Shown: positions 58,483-64,000 of the stretch, piece by piece
Layout of the letters: the number at the start of each line of letters is the position of its first letter
Numbering within the stretch: the stretch's first letter is position 1
From: Climacium dendroides
Taxonomy: Eukaryota > Streptophyta > Bryopsida > Hypnales > Climaciaceae
Length of the DNA: 64,000 nt
NCBI GenBank assembly: GCA_950106755.1
Contig: OX467083.1
Location: 39,136,555-39,200,554 of the forward strand
Direction of reading: 5' to 3'
Program-made: the position numbers and the translations under genes
The notes under the pieces: generated by a model
Told to the model about the DNA's origin: nothing
The model's input: the letters and a program-made list of their open reading frames with translations, nothing else
Databases searched by the model: none

Positions 58483-60227
58483 TGAAGTTGAGCTGAGCTT
58501 TGCCCATCCCCCTGGATTTGGATTTGATCCAGCCCTCTCTTGTCTGCAGTTTGTCCCTGGCCCTTGGGGGGTCTGGCTGCTCCTCAGGTGGGGGTGGTTT
58601 GTACTTTGTTTTTGAAGCAATTCGAGGAGAGGGGCGGGGGACCCAACTGAACATCCGTCTGCAGGCAATTCATTCATTTCAGGTGTTCAGTTTGAAACAG
58701 CCAGCCAGCCTCCCTAAAAAAATAGTCTGGCAGGGAAGGGGGGGGCATTGTACTCTTTTCCTGCAATGAATCTTCATGAACCATTGGAGCCAAAAAATAA
58801 AAAATAAACACAGCACACCACAGCACAGGTCCAGGGCACTACCTTAACTTAACTCCTGTCCAGACTGCAACCACCCCCAGCCAGCGGGAGGGAGGGACTT
58901 GGTTTTTCCTTTGCTGAACTTGGAAAGGTTGGAATCTGCTGAATGTTTTTCCTGGGGTCTGGCTGAAGGCGATTTGATATACATTACTCAAGCAAATCAT
59001 TGTGAAACATCCAGCTGGTGACAGAGATTGAGTAAAATTTTGTTCTGACACTGAACATAAGTTTTTTAATGAAGTAGAGCCCCGGGGGGTGGGGGTTCTT
59101 TTTCCATCCCGCCAGCCTGCCCGCCAGGGAGCCTGCCAAGGAAGAGCAAGTGCAGCGAAGAATTGTCCCATTGGACCCTCTCTGGACTTGGGCAGGCGGG
59201 CAGGCAGGCAGGGGACAATGCTCGACTCCCAGTGTACACGTACATACATGCTATTTGAGTTGGGGGTACAAGGTTTGTTTTTTTGCAGCTCCTTCAATGA
59301 GGACTGAGGGGAGGACATTCCACATTTACTTCTTCTTTTTATTTATGGGGGGTGGGAAAACAAATGAAATGGAATTTCATTGGGAAGAAATGAAGTAGAA
59401 CAAGACAAACATCCCACATTTACAGTATAAGTTATAGTAGAGCCACCCATGAACCATCAATAGAGTGTCTGAAATTCAAGAGAGCTTGGGACTAATTTCC
59501 AAACATGAGTTCTTGGTTTCCAATCATGAATTCTTCCATTCTTTTCATGACACATCTGTTTGGTTTGGAGTGCCAAAGCGAACAAGAAGCAGTCTCTTAA
59601 ATGAGCAGTTTTGGAACAGTCTGGACATTCAGACCAACTTTTGCAAAATAATTCACAGTAATTTCAGTTCAAGCGATAAAATTACCAAATTTTGACACAC
59701 ACCTCATTTCTATCTCTGGCACCTGTGAAAATATTTTCTTGGCCTTACTGTGCTCCACATCATGTCCACAGTTGCTTATTTGGTTGGTTATGGGTGGCTC
59801 CACTATCTCTTTTGGCATGGATAGTCCATCCTCCATTTTAAACTTCAAGCTTGTGCTTAACGGAAGCTTACAAGGGCAAATGACTGGCTACTAAACAGTA
59901 TTTCTCTCTGGCAACAAACTTCTGTTCCACTTGTTTTAATTTAATGAATTGAAATTGAGCTTACAGTAGCAACAGAAAACTCTCACTTCTGCTAATCTGC
60001 TGGGATTCTGGATAAGTTCAATTAAGTTATATGCAATCAAAGTCACTGGCTCACTGAAATCTCCATTTCTGTTTAATTTTCCATGGAGTCAACTACTGTC
60101 TGGGTGGAGGATCATTACTGCTGCATCCAAAGGATTATTTTCATGACTTCCATCCTGATCATAAACTGAGCTGCAGGTTTGGGTTTATCTGGACAAACTT
60201 GGGGAATAATTCTGGACAACAAGAAGA

Positions 60228-60520
60228 AGAGGTGGGTACCTCCCAAACTGCCACTTTCTGCTATGGGGTTACTTACTATTATTAGACCAGCTAAATTTAG
60301 GTATTTTCTTATTGGAAAGTGGAAAGGAGGTTCCAACGCAACAAAGAATGCAACATTTGGATACTATATGCAAAAGTTAAGAAGGATCAAAGTTTTTTTT
60401 GGTAAATGTTTCAGAATCGTTTCTTCAGCACATGCACATATTGATTTGGGGGATGTATAGAGACTGATGATGGTGGTTTCAAGCAAGGTGTGATTTGGGG
60501 TGTACATACCTTATTTTAAA
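60228..60520 (+). repeat. Repeat beginning GAGGTGGGTACCTCCC, partner at 39811-40188
   Basis: Aligns in the same orientation with the partner from GGTGGGTACC through GATGGTGGTTT. The conserved frame reads NATFGYYMQKLRRIKVFFG and stays open to a stop near 60460 (HIDLGDV), where the partner has an earlier stop. Confidence 0.65.
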
Positions 60521-60622
60521 TGCATATTGATACACTGCACAACAATGTAGTTGTTTGTTCTTAATTTTGGAAATGAATGAATGAATGATTCATTCGTTTG
60601 TAAAGAAACAAAATGTATTTAA

Positions 60623-61170
60623 CCCCTAAATGCCCAAGGCTTGGTCTGAGCTTCTTGGAATTTGTTCTAAATTGAACAAAGAGTCAACATTTTGATAAGT
60701 TGTATCAATTTGTGTTGGATTGTAACCATACAAATTCAAACTAGACATATTAGAGATCGCATGGGAAAAGAAAACACAACATAATTGAAAGATTATAATG
60801 TTTAATCATCAAGGTGTTAAAACTCTGAAAAAAAATTAATTCTCTTTTTGCATGTCAAATCTAAAAAGTTGGTCACCAAAAAAATATGAGGTTAAAGGGC
60901 CTAACATGCATAACCCCAATCAATTTTTGGCTTCTCAAAATCTATTCTAAATTTTTTTTAAATGAAATTCTAATGTGATTTTTTCTCCAAGATCTAGTGT
61001 ATTTGAAGCTCATTTCCAAGAGCCCTCAACACTATGGAAAGTCAAGATTACAATGGACACCCTTGCACAAATCTTGAATAGAAAAATCATAATCATTCAT
61101 TTTCAAAATCAGATTTTTGATGTTAGAACTAGAGTTCAAAAAGAATTTGTCAAAAATATAAACTATTGTC
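60623..61170 (+). mobile_element. Subfamily C element, right end missing
   Basis: CCCCTAAATGCCCAAGGC follows TTAA (60619-60622). About 540 bp align with 4005-4550 in the same orientation (TCAACATTTTGATAAGTTGT, AAAAGTTGGTCACCAAAAAA). No right terminus of this subfamily is found before subfamily B-like sequence starts near 61340. Confidence 0.7.
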
Positions 61171-61339
61171 CAAAGATTATTGTTTAGAATGTATTGCCTC
61201 TATTCATGAGTTCTTAGGTGCTACTATTACCATGAGTACATTATACAGTGTTTGTGCATTGGCATGAAATTGTGTAGTTTTTGTACAATGGATGTCTAGT
61301 TATATGCAATGTGCAGTGAATGGCCCATCTACCTTGTCT

Positions 61340-62130
61340 TTATTCTTTAATGTATCCAAACTTAGGATCCTTCAATTAATTTATTCAAGTACAACCTCCC
61401 AAATTTTTAGAGTGAAAATCCCCATCCATTGCAAATTCAATGCAACTCAACTTCAAAAAATAATTTTTTCTAGCTTTTCCAAAGGTGAAGTTTTGTCTTT
61501 CAATATTTTAAAAGAAAATATATGTGTCCCATGACTCATGCATTTCAGTCAATATGTTAAAAATGAATTGAAAATACATGGGGAAAAAATCCAAAAACTT
61601 TCATATTCATCTTAAAAAAAGAATATAAGGTGGATGGTGGTGTTTGATGAAAGAAAATAAAGTAAAATTGCTAATAATTTGACAAAAAATTGAGAATTAG
61701 AAAACCACTATAGTGCAAATGTTTAAATAACATATATACTTTGATTTATTTTTGATTTTGAAATCATCACGCATGATTTCAATAAATGACTTTATATTGT
61801 ACTATTTTTCTACTTTCATTGCCCACAAAAGAAAACTCTTAATAACTTTCATTTCATTATTCAAAATCAAATGGTTTGAATGTTTATGTGTAAGTATAAA
61901 TCTAAAAAATAAAATGAAGTTAAATAAAAAAATTGGAATACATTTATATCTACCCAATTTGGCACTAAAATCAATAAAAACTTTATAGCTTTTGCAATAT
62001 TTATCGGATCAATGTGAAATAAAGTTTTGCATATAGATTACCATGGTTAGCATCCATTTTAAAGATTTCATACTAAAATTCCAAATTCCAAAGTTGATAG
62101 AAATTCCTTGAGTTCTCCTCAAAAAATGGT
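61340..62130 (-). mobile_element. Degraded subfamily B element, inverted
   Basis: Aligns with 43849-44709 in the same orientation (GGATCCTTCAATTAATTTATT, TTTTGCAATATTTATCGG, CCAAATTCCAAAGTTGATAGAA). Ends are not preserved. Confidence 0.55.
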
Positions 62131-63699
62131 CTTTTGAGTACTGAAGGGTTTTCTCTCAAAAGGATGGGTTGGTCACTGTGGAAATTAGCCTTTGGGAAAC
62201 TTTGTGAATCATATGCTTAAAAAAACCCAGTAGCATTCATTAAAGGTTGTATAAAAACTCCTCTTTTCACACAAAATTCCAAAAATGACCATCTACACTT
62301 TTGTCCTATATAGAAGGATTCTTTTTTATCCATTGGATGCTTAGTATCTATGACATCCTTCTAGGAATAAGGATTAATAATATAAACAATGATGAATTGT
62401 TTATGTAGACATATATAGGTATAATTACCTTATACTATAATAGTTCCATTGATTTGAAATAACATTTTCAATATTTTCAAGAGGAGTTTAGTCATTTGCA
62501 ATGGAGCATAACATTCAATAGCCTTCATGCCCACTACCTTTCCTACATGCATCTTGCACATTAGATTGAGCTTTTACATGTCTACTTAGCTAGTGATGAA
62601 GTATTGTTGATTGTAAAATATTCTACACCATATTTTGTAGAGCCAAGGCAATAACAATGCACACTATTGAATGTTATGGAAGTCACTTCACTTCCATTCA
62701 AAAATTAATAGAAAAACTATGAAATTTGTCTATTTTTTATGATTTAGCAACAATCAAACAATGTGCTAGGTTGTCCATTTTTTCTAATTCTTAATTCCCA
62801 AAAGTATATTTACACAAAAGGGAGAAATGGAATGATATACAAGGTCAAGATTTTAAACTCAATTGTTTTTTACCATATGGAAAAATCTTCACCTTCATAT
62901 AATTTAAGAGCATCCATAGTCAAACCAATATTTTGTACCTTCAAATGTATTTTAAAATTTTGAATTGTATATAATTAGGGCTTAAGAATTAGTATCATTA
63001 GGCATTCAAAGTATTTTGAATAAACATTAAAAAAAATTCAAATTTAGACTTTGGACAACTTTGAAAGAAAGATAAAAGAAAAAAAATTATGGAGATATTA
63101 ATATATAGTATTGGCCCTCCAAATATCTTATTAATTCTTTTATTGTTTTATAATTAAAAATACTATCATTAGAAGTGCATCCAAAAGTGCTTTCAATGAA
63201 CACAATAATATCCAACTTTGGACTTTGGATGATCAATATGATCAAGCTAAAAAAACAAAAAATGTGGAGGGCTTGGCAAACCAAGCAAAATCATGCTAAT
63301 AGAACATCAATTTGCCATACTATTGGCATGATTTTGCTTGTTTGCCGAGGTTTCTATTATTTACATCTTTCAACTTGCTTTTGGTACAATATATTTTAGT
63401 TGTTTAATGTCTAACCTTAAATTTTCTTGTGTCTATTTATGTTACTATTGGACCTACTTCGAATGATATTAATTTGAAATTCTAATTACAAACTTTTGAG
63501 AAGATAACAATATAATTAGAGGGTAATTTTGGTATGTGGTCTTAGCAATTGAGAGGAAATTCAAGATCAATGATTTGAATTGTGATTGACATATTTGAGA
63601 TGGTGACCATAATAATTTGCAACTAAAGATTTGTTGTCATGGTTGTATGAAATCAAATGTTGGAACCCTTTAAATGAAAATACTAAGAAATAGAGATAG
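62131..63699. other. AT-rich gene-free stretch
   Basis: No supported gene; only the hairpin at 63271-63350 stands out. Confidence 0.5.
63271..63350. repeat. Near-perfect ~30-bp-arm hairpin
   Basis: The left arm GGCAAACCAAGCAAAATCAT continuing to GCTAATAG faces a right arm that is its reverse complement apart from one bulge and one mismatch. The loop is about 17 bases. Size and near-perfect pairing would fit a young small-RNA hairpin or a tiny foldback element. Confidence 0.75.
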
Positions 63700-63804
63700 A
63701 AAAGTGATGCTAATGAGTTCTTGAAGCTCTTTGTTTATGTTTGCAAAATGGGGTTGAAGTTTGATGAGGAGAGTGTTTTGAAAATTGTACAAGTAGTAAT
63801 CTAA
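63700..63804 (+). pseudogene. Possible PPR-repeat fragment
   Basis: One frame reads NEFLKLFVYVCKMGLKFDEE and then SVLKIVQVVI before a TAA at 63802. The pattern of a helical repeat with MGLKxDExSVLKIVQ resembles a plant pentatricopeptide repeat. Only one repeat is visible, no start is seen and stops follow, so this is at best a fragment; the window ends soon after. Confidence 0.25.
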
Positions 63805-64000
63805 GTTTGGAAGAAATTTCTTTATGTTTTTTAGTTATTTGACAAAAGAATGGATTTGCATAATTGTTCTTATAGATTGTAATTAAAAATGAATTGTGGA
63901 TTTTGTTCTATTCAGATCAATGAATTTAAAAGAGATCGTGGACTTGAAACCTTAGCTTGTATAAGTCATATTTAATGTAAAAAATCTTAGGGGGAAAAAC

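Larger units (their letters stand above)
54866..60227. other. Less AT-rich stretch with leader/regulatory-like features, no supported CDS
   Basis: Composition is clearly different from the desert. It contains GA/CT-rich tracts (55575-55612, 55747-55772, 57250-57270), short (CCTG)n and (GCAG)n repeats (57525-57550, 57785-57815, 59190-59215), CTTTAC repeats (57578-57600), several good donor-like sites (CCT|GTAAGTAT at about 55902, CCAG|GTAATA at about 57549) and G-quadruplex motifs. Open frames of 100-220 codons here cross low-complexity sequence on both strands and show no domain. A promoter or long untranslated leader of a gene is possible, or a non-coding transcript. Confidence 0.3.

Noticed and set aside
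58839..59318. 159-codon open frame on the minus strand
   Set aside because: Compositionally biased, no recognisable motif, and overlapped by open frames on the other strand; no splice or promoter evidence favours it.

Overview
The window reads as nuclear DNA of a land plant. It is AT-rich and sparse in genes, and it carries an intron-containing phytocyanin gene (a plant-specific blue copper protein) and a CACTA-type DNA transposon. No bacterial operon structure, rRNA or tRNA was found. The broken kinase near the left end resembles, from memory, a kinase-like family common in mosses and other non-seed plants; this is only a hint about the lineage.

The one gene that looks intact is a three-exon phytocyanin on the minus strand (14060 down to 12867). 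It has all four copper ligands, a signal peptide, a GPI-type tail and a TATA box at about 14220. It sits between two direct copies of a larger block (about 9482-12500 and 16128-17880). Parts of the block are almost identical between copies and other parts are clearly diverged.

Left part (1-9480): a kinase-like pseudogene is split by a non-autonomous CACTA element (1495-3337, 3-bp TGT target duplication). Then come a short terminal-repeat element, a CACGCCC-rich island, a broken coiled-coil reading frame of probable mobile origin, and AT-rich DNA with a 104-bp tandem repeat.

Centre and right (18-62 kb): a desert built from short non-autonomous elements. The main theme is a group of 0.6-0.95 kb elements that begin CCCCTAAAG, end with its reverse complement and lie between TTAA tetranucleotides. 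By hand alignment they form three internal-sequence subfamilies (A, B, C) plus one further copy, cover about a sixth of the window, and include one insertion whose empty site is preserved in the second duplicated block. Also present are two members of a TA-flanked Stowaway-like family (one nested in a B element), two members of an 18-bp-TIR family, foldback elements, a degenerate 168-170-bp satellite-like array and many microsatellites. The stretch 54.9-60.2 kb is less AT-rich, has G-quadruplex motifs and splice-like sites and may be the regulatory or leader region of a gene, but no coding region could be supported.

Coordinates of repeat copies come from reading by eye; ends without clear terminal repeats are good to about 20-50 bases.
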